Assembly: GCA_027625915.1 (NCBI GenBank)
Contig: JANTQA010000047.1
Location: forward strand, 10,168,001 to 10,232,000
Origin: Anaeramoeba flamelloides
Lineage: Eukaryota; Metamonada; Anaeramoebidae
DNA length: 64,000 nucleotides
Direction: 5' to 3'
Shown: positions 24,901-36,600 of the stretch, in pieces
Position numbering within the stretch: position 1 is the stretch's first letter
Layout: the number at the start of each line of letters is the position of its first letter
Notes under the pieces: generated by a model
What the model was told of the DNA's origin: nothing
The model's database searches: none
Seen by the model: only the letters and a program-made list of their open reading frames with translations
Translations under genes and position numbers: made by a program

Positions 24901-25197
24901 GGGTATATTTTATCTTTTTAAGATCGTGATAATTATCTTGGTTATTATTGGTATTATTGTGCCTGTTGATGTCGTTTGTTTGTTTCTGATTATTGTTGCC
25001 ATTCTCAAATCCCACCAAAAAGATATCGTCATGCGAAGCCATACGATTTAATTGTATAATAGTATTACAATTATACTCGCGGTTCCTCCTGTGACATTTA
25101 ACTCTTCTGTCTAGTATTGATAGATTTTTTATTCTATCACCATTAGATTTTGCTATTATATCGTTTGACTTGTGAGAATTTAATTTCTCATTATTCG

Positions 25198-25249
<52 letters not shown>

Positions 25250-26746
25250 ACTGTTGCTGTTGTTGTTGTTTTTGTTGTCAATTTCCAGGTTGTGATTGAT
25301 TTTTAATAAGGGTGGTGAGGAATTCTCGACAGGTTTGTTAAATTTGGGAACTACTTGATCATAGGATTGCACCAAACGATCATTCTGTATCAGCCGAAGG
25401 AATGAAATTGGGGAACGGCTTTGTGGGATACATAGATTTTTTTTCAAAGACATTTTTGATTGCAATGAGAGTAGATTGTTTGCCTGAGTTTCAAGATCAA
25501 CCAACCCACTTGAGGAAGATTCTGATTCTGATTGGGAAGTTTCAATTTCACTTAGATCATTCGTTTCGGAATTATTCATTTCAGAATTATTAATTTCAGA
25601 GTTATCCTTTAGTTCTTTGTACCCATTAATTTGTCTCAACAAATCTTCGTTTTCTTTTTCTTGGATCCTTATTTTGATCTGGTAGTGGCGTAGTCTATTT
25701 TTAATTTGAATAAAATCCTTTTTGATATCCTTAATATTGCCCAAATCAAAAATTTCTTTTTTAATTTTCCTCTCTAATGCCATTACTTGCTCTTTTGTGT
25801 TTTTAAACTCGATCTCTTGGCTTTCTAATAGCCTCTTGCCCTCGACAGTCTCCTGTAGGGACAAAAAATATTGCTGTGTTCGTGACTGTTCAGAGAGTAG
25901 ACACTCCTTTGTTACTTTTAATTCCTTTAGTAATGTGTTTGTTTGATCAACTTTGTCGATAAGCTTTGATTGCTTCAAGAAAAGCTTGCTTTCGATTTTT
26001 TGTAACTTTTCATGTGAAGTGATCCCAGATATTCGCAATTCCAGTTTTTCAATAATTTGTTGTTTTTCCTCAATTCTTTTTTCTAAAGGTGTTAAAACTC
26101 TTTTGGGTTTGCTTTCTTTTTGCTCATTTTTGGGATTAATTTCTGAATTGGTGTTTTCTTGTTTGTTAGGCAAAAATGATTCGAATATATCATTATTTTC
26201 AAACATCGAATTCATTTCATTTTCAATATCTTGTTCAAGTTGTGCAACAGACATTTCTTCAAAAGTTTCCTGATTCTCTTTTTCATTCTCTTTATTGTTA
26301 TTGTTTTTTGTTTTGGTTCCCTTTTCCTTTTCCTTTTCCTTTTCCTTTTCCTTTTCCTTTTTATTTTTATTTTTATTTTCTTTTTTTTTTTCATTCAGAT
26401 CACAAAAATTTTCCTTTTCATTTTCATTCTCGTTTTGGTTATTGTTCTTGATAAATTCCTCAATAGATTTTCGAATCAAATTTAATTGGAGTTGTAAAGC
26501 GCTGTTTTCCAAATTTTTGTTGTCAATCCTTGTTAACAAATTTCGATATTTTGGCAAATAGCCATTAAAACTATGTTTAGACTGTCTTCTTTTTTCATTT
26601 ACTAATTCACAATAGTGGGACTCAAGGGCACCGATTTGAAGGTGTTGTCGTTTTGTTATGTTTTGTTGTGTATTTATTTTTTTGGATTTATTGAAAACAG
26701 AAGGTAAAAAGGATTTCTTATTCGTTTTTTTACTCATTTTTTCCAA
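21967..26746 (-). CDS. Coiled-coil + RGS + DUF547 domain protein, with one in-frame TAA in DUF547
   Basis: Exon 1 is 26746-24692 (685 codons): a basic N-terminus, K/E/N tracts, coiled coil (about residues 225-395), a poly-N run, then the first half of an RGS domain (LLSIPIAVSYFKEFL...QENILFFEAVKNFKRN). A GTAACC donor follows AGG. Exon 2 starts at 23091 after AATAG and completes the RGS fold (AKKIFNTFIKPDSAFEINI, MFDIAQQVVFTHM, SFKQFTYSFLYTKL) in phase 0. A DUF547 domain follows (FFLNIYNSLFLHSLIINGIP, YEFSLKDIYNGILRANN, then DPKIHFCLIN). RGS domains act as GTPase activators on Gα subunits; the function of DUF547 is unknown. TAA at 22374-22372 interrupts DUF547 after RANNSI, but the same frame stays open and homologous to 21967. 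The product is therefore about 924 residues, or about 1,058 with read-through. No GT lies within 70 nt upstream, so a splice fix is unlikely. Confidence 0.82.
22372..22374 (-). other. In-frame TAA inside the DUF547 domain
   Basis: The codons read ATC-TAA-AGT. They sit between the conserved GILRANN motif and the HPYF..DPKIHF motif of the same domain, in the same frame. One A-to-T change from AAA (Lys) would create it. It is either a nonsense allele, a base error, or a tolerated truncation. Confidence 0.7.
23092..24691 (-). other. Intron (1,600 nt) splitting the RGS domain
   Basis: Donor AGG|GTAACC and acceptor TTTTAATAG; phase 0 on both sides. It contains a family D fragment (about 24028-24135), a poly-T run before a G run (23395-23419) and otherwise plain AT-rich DNA. 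No exon-like frame was seen inside, and none is needed to complete the RGS fold. Confidence 0.7.
24028..24135. repeat. Family D hairpin repeat, cluster 2 (fragment with an end)
   Basis: Starts GGGGGTGCTGTAGAG, then AAAGTGCCTAGCTTTTCC and an arm pair around AATTCAAAAGAATTGAGTAA and TTTAAATTCTGGAAAACC. The GGGTGCTGTA end also appears inverted at about 44830 (TACAGCACCCC). Confidence 0.45.
25197..25273 (-). repeat. Trinucleotide (AAC/GTT) run coding for poly-Asn
   Basis: A nearly pure GTT run on the plus strand, read as AAC on the gene strand, encodes about 20 asparagines between the coiled coil and the RGS domain. Such runs are length-variable between alleles. Confidence 0.85.
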
Positions 26747-28360
26747 AGCAAGAAACTGGAAGTTGTAAAAAAAATGTTTATTTTTTCTCCAGAGTTATTT
26801 ATTTGTTGAAAGAAAAATGTTACACAAACACTACAAAGCCATGAATTGAAATTTGGTTTTCCTAACTACTTTTGGTAAAATATTAATGTTGTTTTTTAGA
26901 ACCTGAAAAAAATAGGTTGTTTTTGATAATTAAATTCTAATTTTGAGCAAAGATCCAACTTTTGTTGGAATTGGGTATTTGTGTCTACTTTCAAGACTTT
27001 CAAAGTTTTCTTTTATTTGTGAATTTTGGTAAAAAAATCTATTTACTAAATTTATAGAATATTTAAATCTCTGACTATAAGTTCCAAAATAGAAAGAGTA
27101 TAACTCTTTTGATTGCTTTTTTGATGATTCTTTTCATACTATCATTATTAAGATTCTAGATCTCATTGTTTGTCGAATTTATCCCCTTCTAGATTTTTTC
27201 TCTCATTTATTTGTTTTGTTTTTTTAAAATTCGAGTTTTAGAAGTAAGACGAGAAAAACAAGACTTTTGTCAAAAAAAACTCGAAAAATTTTAAGCAACC
27301 AAATATTCAAGGTGGTTATGAACATTTAGAGTTATAATTATTTTTGATCTTCGAACGTAAGTTTGTTTTTTTATGAATTAGAAAAAAAAATTACCCAAAT
27401 AAAAAGTCTAATTCCCAAAAAGTTCTTACTTTCAATTCTCTTCAAAAAAAGAGCTTTTTCGAATGAACCTAAAATTAATTTAGAATTAAGGTAAAATAAA
27501 TTTATTTGAAAAGTGTTTATTCTGTATTAATTGTTTTCAAAATTATTTAAATAATTTTAACAGTTCTGATCAAAAAGGAAGGAAAAAAAATTTCAAAAGT
27601 CTTACCTAAAATGTTTGAATTAAACCCTTACAACTCCAAAAACACCATTGAAAATTTATATAACTTACTTTTTAGGAAATGGTGATAAATACTTTTAAAG
27701 TTGAATTTCAAATCATTAAAAAATTATTGTTAGGAATAAGTTGAAAAAGAATTAGATTTTACGAAAAGATAAATTGGTACTATTGTTGGCTATTTGGAGC
27801 CCTAACTTTTTTTTTAGCTCATGGTGCTAAATGAAAGAAGTGTTTCGTAATTGAAATTACCATATGTTTACATTTTTAGAGTATCAATAGTCAAATAGTT
27901 AAGAGTGTATTCAAAGAAAAATGTTAAAATTCAATCCCAATAATGCTCTGTGTTTTCAAAAAATGCCTTTAGTTGTCTCAAAAACAATTGTTCAAAGATC
28001 TAACAAAAGAAATGGTTTTTAAAAAAAAAAAATTTTGAAAGGGTAAAAAATATCAAAGGTTTCTTTTTATTAATTTTTTTTTTATTATTGTTAACTTAAT
28101 GTTGAAAAATAAATGCTCAAAAAATTTTCATTCTACTTACCAAAAAAAGGATTTAAAAAGTCAAAAAAATATTTGGTTTTATCAAGTAGTTTGGATATTT
28201 CACTTTTGAGAATTGAAGATTTAAGTGTTTTTTTGATTTTTATTTGAATTATTGGGAATTATTATTTTTTACAAAAGTTAAATGAAAATTTTATTTTTTT
28301 AATTTGTTTGCAATTATTGGTACCAAAATCAACCCTTTTTTGAAAATATTTGACTTGGTA

Positions 28361-28584
28361 CAGTCATACCCACTTTTAAGTCACAAAATCTGATTAAAAT
28401 TGTAAGCCAAATAAAAAAAAAATCTCAAATTAAGGTATATTTTTTAGGAATTCTATTTTACAAATTATTTTTGGAAAAAAATTATCAAGTAAAGTTGAAA
28501 TTAGTGCCTTACTATGGAAATATTTTTTTTTTATTTGGCTTACAATTTTAATCAGATTTTGTGACTTAAAAGTGGGTATGACTG
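28361..28584. mobile_element. Family B MITE, copy 2, with near-perfect arms and sitting in a palindrome
   Basis: The arms start CAGTCATACCCACTTTTAAG and pair almost perfectly for about 57 bp (AAATCTGATTAAAATTGTAA and its complement). TA flanks both ends (28359-28360 and 28585-28586). Unusually, the flanks outside the TA are also inverted: TTTTTGAAAATATTTGACTT at the left pairs with the right flank AAGTCAAATATTTTCAAAAA. Confidence 0.7.
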
Positions 28585-29186
28585 TATCAAGTCAAATATT
28601 TTCAAAAAAAAAGTTTTTTATCAGAGACAAAACTTTCTAAAATGTATTGTTATAGAGTAAAATATCGGCTTTATACTATTACTAAAATTGAAAATATAAC
28701 AATATTTGAAATTTGAAGAGGTTAAAAGTTCATATGTTTATCTATATTCAATTTTGAAAATTTGGATATCATTTGTTTTTTCTAAATAGATTCACATTAT
28801 TAAACTGATCAAATAACAATCCAAAAAAAAAAAAAAATAAATAGATACAACAGGTCTTAATTATCTTCTTTGAAATTTCTTCAGATAAAAAGTAAAATGA
28901 AGTAATTATTTTACTCATTTTTTTTACAAATACCAGAATGATAATAAAAAAACCTGTAAATTTGTTTATTGGTTATTTTTGTTCTTATTTAAAATCAATA
29001 TGAAATCCTAAATACGTATTTTCTAAAAAGTGAAAATAAAAAATATTAAAAAGAAATTTCTATTTTTATAATTTATATTAATCCAAGAAATCATATAAAA
29101 TCAGAAAATTCTATAAATAATAATAGTAGTAATCGTAAAGTATTACTGTTATACTCAAGTCATATCATAAATCTCAAATTTATTTA

Positions 29187-29382
29187 ACGTTGGTTCGACT
29201 TTTAAATTACAAACTTTCAATGAAATCCAAGGCGTAAAAAAATTAAATTAAATAAGATTGTTTGTATTTTTTTATCACACAAAGTATTTTACAAGAATCT
29301 AAATTGGTACGCCTTAATTTGAGATTTTTTTTTATATCTTAAATTGGGTTGAAAGTTTGTGTCTTAAAAGTGGAACTGGCTG
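29187..29382. mobile_element. Family B MITE, copy 3
   Basis: The right arm CTTAAAAGTGGAACTGGCTG matches the family consensus. The left arm (CGTTGGTTCGACTTTTAAAT) is more diverged. TA at 29185-29186 and 29383-29384. Length 196 bp. Confidence 0.65.
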
Positions 29383-29939
29383 TATTCATTTTTTTTTTTT
29401 TTTTTGGTTATATTGTTTTTTTTTTTAATTATAAAAATCACTGTTTTTTGGATACGATTTATGATTAAAAGATGAATTAAGTTATATATTTAATAATAAA
29501 ATCTGTTCTTGATTTCTTAATAATGTTTTTTTTTTTACTTTATTATTTCAGGGTAGTCACAATTTTGGAAATTTAGGTACTGTAAATATACATATCCGTA
29601 TATTCCTACATATGTGATAGAACTAACTTTCATCAAATTCAAAATAAAAATATTTAAAATACTACCGATATGATAATAAAACTACTTTTTTATATATCTT
29701 GAGTGTATGGTTTAATCATAATAAAAAGTTAAAACAGTTTACAGAGAAAGTAGTTATTATATATTTTTTTTAAAAACTTTTTATAAAAATAATTATTCAT
29801 TTTTGTTATTGTTTTAAATTATTTTATTTTATTGAACTATAAATTTTATTATACTAATAATAATACAAACCATGGTATTTTGCTTTTTTAATAATATCCA
29901 CCAATTAGTGTTGATAATTTTATTATAAATAAATTAAAT

Positions 29940-29961
29940 AATATATATATATATATATATA
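29940..29961. repeat. (AT)n microsatellite
   Basis: About 22 bp of alternating A and T. Similar tracts lie at 45118-45142 and 62569-62596. Confidence 0.9.
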
Positions 29962-30166
29962 TTACTCAGAAAAATGATTTTTTTTAAAAATGGATTTTTA
30001 AAAAATGATAAATAAAGAGATAATTTTAATTCATTTGTGAGGGCCAAAATTAGAAAGTTTGATATAAATAAATGTAGAAAACATCATTTCAAGTAATAAA
30101 AAATAATTTAAAAAAATAAAATTATTTTATCTAAATTTTAAAATTGGATCAATTAATACTTCTTTA

Positions 30167-30362
30167 CAGTTAGTTTCACTTTTAAGGCACAACCTTTCAA
30201 CGAAATTTAAGGCACAAAAAAATCTCAAATTAAAGTACTAAATTTGTAATTTTTTTTTTTACAAATTTATTTTACTAGAATCTGAATTTTGTACTTTAAT
30301 TTGAAATTTTTATTGTACCTTAAATTGTGTTGAAGTTTGTGCCTTAAAAGTTGAACTTCCTG
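30167..30362. mobile_element. Family B MITE, copy 4
   Basis: Arms CAGTTAGTTTCACTTTTAAG and CTTAAAAGTTGAACTTCCTG; TA at 30165-30166 and 30363-30364. The inner GGCACAAAAAAATCTCAAAT block is shared with copy 5 (53204). Confidence 0.75.
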
Positions 30363-31141
30363 TATTTGAAAAACAAATCAATTCATAAATAATTAAAATC
30401 AATATATTTGATATATAAAATATCTTTTGAATGTGATTATAGGTAACACAAGAATCTTTATCATTAAAAAAAATTGAATTTTATTTTCGGTAAAGAATAT
30501 GAAAAAATATCTATGAAAATTGAATTTTTCAATATAAATTAATCCAGATATTTAAAAAATATTTTTTGTATCAAGTCTATTATTCAATAATATTGGTTAT
30601 TTTATATCTAATTTTTAAAAAATTCAAAAATATAAATTTTTTTTCTATTAAAAACAATCAAATATTATATGATATCAGACTATTCACTAAATAATGTACA
30701 TTAAAAAAATATTTAAAAAAAAATTTCTATGTTTTTTATTTTAAATTCATATATAAACTTTTTTCAATCCAAAGAACCCAGTTTTTTATGAATGAATATA
30801 ATAGATTATTTGAATTTAATCCAGTACACCCCTAAAATAAATATCCAATTTTTAGAAAGGATCATTTTTTCTAATTCAATTATTTTTTCTTATTTTTTTA
30901 TTTTTTTTTTTGATTTTTGTATTTTTTTTTTTTTTTTTTTATTTATTTTTTTATAAATTTAATTTGAAAAAAACTGATTAAAACTCCTAATTAGCGTTAA
31001 GAAATATTGTGGATATTAAATTTCTTTTTAAAATGAATATATTTAGAATTAAAAAATAATATTATCAACAATTGTAATTTTCAAAAAAATAAAATAAGTT
31101 ATAGTGAGCATTACGATTCAATAAAAATTCCCAATTTTTTT

Positions 31142-31512
31142 TTTTTTCCATTAAAGAGTGGGTACTAAAAGTCCACCTGTTTGCCCGAATCCCTAATTTG
31201 AATTAGAGATATTGTTGAACCAAGTGAGAGCTGGTCATTTCTCCCAAAAATCGGATCCGATCCATAAATTGAGAGGGATTTTTATTCCAATTCCGTTCAG
31301 TTTTATAATAGTCAAAAAGATTCAATTCGGTCAAATGATTTCCTCAAAGAATTAGTGGTTCTAAGAAGCATAAACCCGATTTTTAATTAAAATTACACCG
31401 TGGTGGCTATTTGAGAAAATGGTAAACAATAAGAAATAATGGTTAAGGGAATAGAACCCCGGCCTTCAGATTGTACACTGGGTTGTGTTTCCACTTGCTC
31501 ATACCGGTTCTC
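31142..31512 (-). mobile_element. tRNA-derived SINE with poly-A tail and 19 bp target-site duplication
   Basis: Read on the minus strand, the head (31510 downward) has a pol III A-box-like TGAGCAAGTGG and a B-box-like GGTTCTATTCC. They are separated by a tRNA-like segment with CCCAGTGTACAATCTGAAGG, closest in style to tRNA-Tyr(GTA). The body runs to an A-rich tail (poly-T at 31142-31147 on the plus strand). The 19-base duplication AAAAATTCCCAATTTTTTT flanks it at 31123-31141 and 31513-31531. The acceptor stem does not pair, so it is not a tRNA gene. Its GC content is clearly higher than its surroundings. The body shows no similarity to the LINE fragment at 36132. Confidence 0.8.
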
Positions 31513-33698
31513 AAAAATTCCCAATTTTTTTGAACGTTGTTTTTTGAAAATTTATCTCTTGGCCGAATATTTCTTTTATTAAATTCAACTCAGGTCTGAA
31601 TTTTAATATTTGCATTATTTCTAAACAATTGTGGTTGAATCGATTCTTTAACAATGGGGGGGGGGTGTGCATTTTTGGGAAGAGACTTTTGAGTTAAATG
31701 GTGTTCATATTCTTTTTAATAGTAACATTTTTTTATCAAAAATATACATTGGTGTTGAATTATAATAAAAAAATAAGACCTTATTATCTTTCGAATTATT
31801 TTAAGAACATCTGGAAAAAAAAATAATACAATATCCAAATAAAAAAGATTCATTTTTTTTTTTTTTCAAAAATGATCTAAATTATAAATAGTTGTGTTTA
31901 AAAGCTAAAAATATGATTTTTTGGATTTTATTTTATCAAAGTGTGAAAAGGTCTTTTAAATGCTCAAAAATCTTGAAGATTTTTTTCATCTGTCCAAAAT
32001 TGTTGATAATTGTTTTTTTTGATTTTGAATTTTAATTTTTTTTAACTATATAGAGGGTTGTTGATAAAATAACTTGAGGGTTTTTTTTTGTTATCAAAAT
32101 AATTTCCCTCTTTCTCTTTCTTATGAATATAAATAAAAAAAAACAACAGAAAAAAAATCTAAAATTTTTTAAAAAGTTTTATTCATGAAATTTTATTTTC
32201 CATGGGTTGTTATTTTTGAATAATACAAAAATAATGTGTTACTTTTAATTCTAACAAATAAAATTAACTCTCTTTTTTATCAACGTTAATTATAGAATGG
32301 AATAGTAAAAGAAAAAAAAAGAAAATTTTCAATATTATTTTCCAGAACTGGTCGAAAGTGGTGGTTCTTAAGTTGAAGAAAACTTGATTAATTTTAGGAA
32401 ATGTCATTAACAATTATTTTATTAAATTTCAATTAAAATTTAATTTTATCTGATAAAATTTCTTCAATGATTTTATTTTTTGATAATAAAGAATGTTGGT
32501 GAATTTTAGATAACCTGTTAGACTAAAAGGCAAAAAGTAAATTTGGTAAAAAAAAAAAAAAAATAACAATAGAGTAAATTTGGCACTCTAGAAACTTACT
32601 GGTTACTGGCAGGCTCTTTGTTAAAAAGAGTTACTACAATTTAACAAATTTACAGAAAAATTTTTCGCATTTTTGAAAAAAAAAATAAAAACTCTAAATG
32701 GTTCATTGGTAATCTTTAAGCTTGCAGATTGATAAAATTCGAATTCCTAAACGAAAATTTACGAATAAAAGTATTACAAAAAACTTTTTTATTCAAATTT
32801 TAACAAGATCCCAAGCCGTCCGAGAGAAAAAGATAACGTTTGGTTTTTTATTTAAAAAATAAACAGAATATATTTTCTCTCCTTTTTCTATATTTGTTGC
32901 TTTTTACTGATTGACTTCCCAAAGAAAAAGATTGTAATATTCATTTTTTATTTATTTGATGGTTTACTTTTTATCGGATTGATTGGGTAAAGTCAGAAAC
33001 CTAAAAGTAGGATTTTGAATTATTACAAAATGATAATAGTTAAAATTTACCCCCATTGAAATTTCCAAAACATACTTTATCGAATTTTTAAAAACTTATT
33101 TCGAGTATTTAGTTTCTCTTGTCAGGACAAACAATCGATTCAAACAAAAAAAATTATGTGAAGAAACAACCCTTTTTGAAATTCAAACTGTTGATATTTT
33201 TTAGTCCTTTACTAAAATTAAAGTAACTCTCTTTACAGATTTTTAGTTATACTTTAAAAAAAATTAATTTTTATTTGTGAAGTAATTTCGTCATTATAAA
33301 AGTAACCACATTTCCATCATTAAAATGTTTTTTTGAGTCTCTATATAAATCTTCAAACATGAACTCTTTTTATAAATAGACAAGTAATTATTTTTTTCTC
33401 TCAAATTTTCAAAAAAATTTCAATCTTGTCCAATAATCTCGAAAAGAATAACCATTCCAACTCAATATGTTTAAGATTAAATTTTTGAAATTTCGCTTTT
33501 TCAAAGTCAAAATAATTAAAAAACACTTTGAAAAATATGAAGTAAATCATATCTTAAAAGTTCTTAAACTTGGGTTATATTGTTAAAATGAATCAAAAAA
33601 ATTTAAAAATCAATAATTTAGTTTGTCAGTCATATTTCACAATTTTTATTTTTTAAAATTTTCTATTGTTTCTGTTGTCAACGCCACAACAAGCAATT

Positions 33699-36600
33699 AT
33701 GATGAACGACTCAACAAAAAACAGTTCAACTACAAAAGGCGATTTGGGTGTAAATGACGGGCACCATAACCGTCCTCACATTTTCCAACCAACTTTTTCC
33801 TCAAGTACCGAATTTACAATTTTTAACAAAATACAAAAACATGAATTAAGCCACTTTTTACCACTTCAAACACTGATCAACCCCAAAGACAAGCAAAGCA
33901 AACAACAACAGAAGCAACAAAACGAACAAAAACAACAACAAAAAAGCCAACAAAAACAAAACCTGATTCGAAATAATCTTGAGAAAAGATCTTGTCAAGA
34001 AAAAACACACAAAAAAAAGGCCACTCAAGAAATTAGGGGGCAGCAACAAGCACAGTCCCGTAATATTCAAAACATTCTCGACAAATCCCCTAAATTTTAC
34101 GAAAATCTAAAAAAAAAATCCCCGCTAATGAATCTCCAAAACAAAAGATCCCCCACAAACAAAACAGCAAATACCAACAACTTTCCAGTCAAGCAAAATG
34201 TCAATTTGAACCCTAAAGACTTGAATAAAACCAAAAAAGAAAAGGAAATCATAAATCCAGTAAATCTTGCGGACAACACTAACCCAAATCCTCGTTCCGA
34301 AACAAAAAAACTTCAGGGTATGGAAGTGGAAAAACCATCCACTAGAATATTTGTAGATCGATTAAATGAAAACAAATGCACATTAAATTCAACCGATCGG
34401 TCGCTTTATCCACAAACCAGTCAAAACCAAAACCAAACCCAAACCCAAACAATAAGACCTGCTTTCGAGTATGTGCAATCAGTTCAAAAGCGGTTAGCCA
34501 ACCAACCAGGTTTGAGATTTCCAAAAAACGTTTTCTTTCTACTGCTTTTGTTTTTGTTTTTGTTTTTGATTGATAACATTTTTTTTTTTTTTTTCCATTC
34601 AAAAGAAATTTAAAACACAAGCCAAATTATTTGTTAATTTTTTTTTATTTCAATTTTTTGATTGACTCGCACCGATCCTAACCCTCCCTAAGCGATTAAA
34701 CAAAAAATACAATCGACATAAAGTTCATTTCATATTTCCAAAAAAAATATACCCGACAGACTTTTTCTGTAAATAACAACCACTTTAATAAAACATTAAC
34801 TTTCGACTACAAAGAGTTCGAATTTCTAAATACAATTTAATGGATTTTACTTGTTTCAATTTTAAAGGAAATTTGTGTTAGATTTATTTTTTGCTTTCTC
34901 GTAAGGGAACTAAGGATCACAGCAATTAAGACTTTAAAGTTTGACAAACAAACAAATTAAGATTTTTTTTTACACCAAATCAAAGGACGACCATTTTTTG
35001 ATAAGCTTTTTCATTGGTTTGGTTTGGAATAAAATGCAATACGCTTTTTAAAAAAACGGTAAAAACAAAAATAATTTTTGTTTGCTTTACTTGAGATCAA
35101 AAATTTCTCAAATTGCTGTTAAAACAAAAAACTGTGATTTTACAAAAAATAACGCTACCTTTGTTAAAATAAACCTGTGAAGGCCTGGTAAAACTGTGTT
35201 TTTAATGAAAAGTTGTGTTTTTTTTTTCTAGAAAGATTACACATTAATCGATCCAAGAAACTAACAATAAAGAACAAGTAAAACATGCTTTTGGTTTCAT
35301 AAAGTTCTCTTATTCAAAAAATAAATTCTAAAAATTAAGGATCAAATGCGAAAATTTTTATGACAAAACGGAGAAAAAATAGGAACAATTTTTAAAAAAA
35401 AAAAAAAAAATTGATGAAATTACAAAAAATTTTCCAACAAATTCAATTCCTAATTTAAAATTCGCTCAAAACTTCAAGGAGTTTACCATCGAAATTTACC
35501 CAACCTTAGGTGTACTATTGGGTCCTTAACTAGATATTGTATTTGTACAAGAACAAGAAAATAGTTTGTGTTTTTTTTGTAATACAGGCTTTATGCCCTT
35601 AACACACTTTGTTTTGCCCACTATATTTTGAAAAAGTGAGGATTAAAAGTTTGATAAGCCACCGAACAAAATGTTTGGCACACTCTTTGAAGCGGTTCGA
35701 TTATCACTTTTAAAACTTTTGGCCACTCAGTTTTTTAAAACAACTGTATGTTTTTTTTTTTTTTTTTTTTTTTTTCTCCACTTTAATTAGCAAATTTCAA
35801 CATTAGTTACCACTAATTATTTAATTAGAATACCAATAATTTGTCAAAGAAACTTTCCTAAAAGCGATAATATGATATTTTTATTCTATGTCGTTTTATA
35901 AAATTGACGTACTTTTTTTTAATAAATTATTTTACAGGATTTAGCTTCAAATTGGAAATTAAATTAATTTATCGAGAGTTAGTTCCGTTTCGAGTATGGT
36001 TGAGTGCTTAAAATTTATGGTTACAAGATCATGAAAAAATTTTTTCAAAAAAAAATTAAACCTTTTCTAAATTTTCAACTTTTTGATAACTTCACTTATA
36101 ATAAACATTATTGGTTAATCAGGGATCTTTTTTCATCAAGTTCAACAATTCTAAAATTCAGGTCATTTGCTAATTGCTTAGATAGAAATTATTACGTGAT
36201 AAAAAAACAATTCAAATAAAATTTTGTATTTTATGTTTAAAATATGAACAGAAAGAAATTAAAGAAAAAATTGATCATTTTTTATGGGTTTGTCCTTCCT
36301 ATGAAAATGATAGATTAATATTTCAAAATATATTAAAAGAAATAAATCTTAATGAATTGATTTTAAACCAAGACATATTTTGAAATTATTTTCATTAATT
36401 AATAATCTTGAAAACTATGATTTTACGCTAAATTTTCTGAAAGGGAATTTAAGTATAAGAACAACTAGAGTGTAATTTACACTTCTTTAAAAAAAACAAA
36501 AAAAAAAAAAATTAGGGATCTTTTCTCAAAAATTATTTTTCAAGATATTTTACAATTTAATGTGAAAAAAACTAATTTTACAATAAGAATTTTTTTCAAA

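Larger units (their letters stand above)
26747..33698. other. Intergenic region between divergent RGS-DUF547 and SIN3 genes
   Basis: About 7 kb with no supported gene. It contains three family B MITEs (28361-28584, 29187-29382, 30167-30362), an AT microsatellite (29940-29961) and a tRNA-derived SINE (31142-31512). It also has a G run (31656-31665). The stretches 26747-28337, 29383-30166, 30363-31122 and 31532-33698 show only AT-rich DNA. Confidence 0.65.

Noticed and set aside
31440-31512. tRNA gene on the minus strand
   Set aside because: A and B boxes are present but the acceptor stem does not pair, and the sequence is the head of a longer unit with A-tail and target duplication; it is a SINE.
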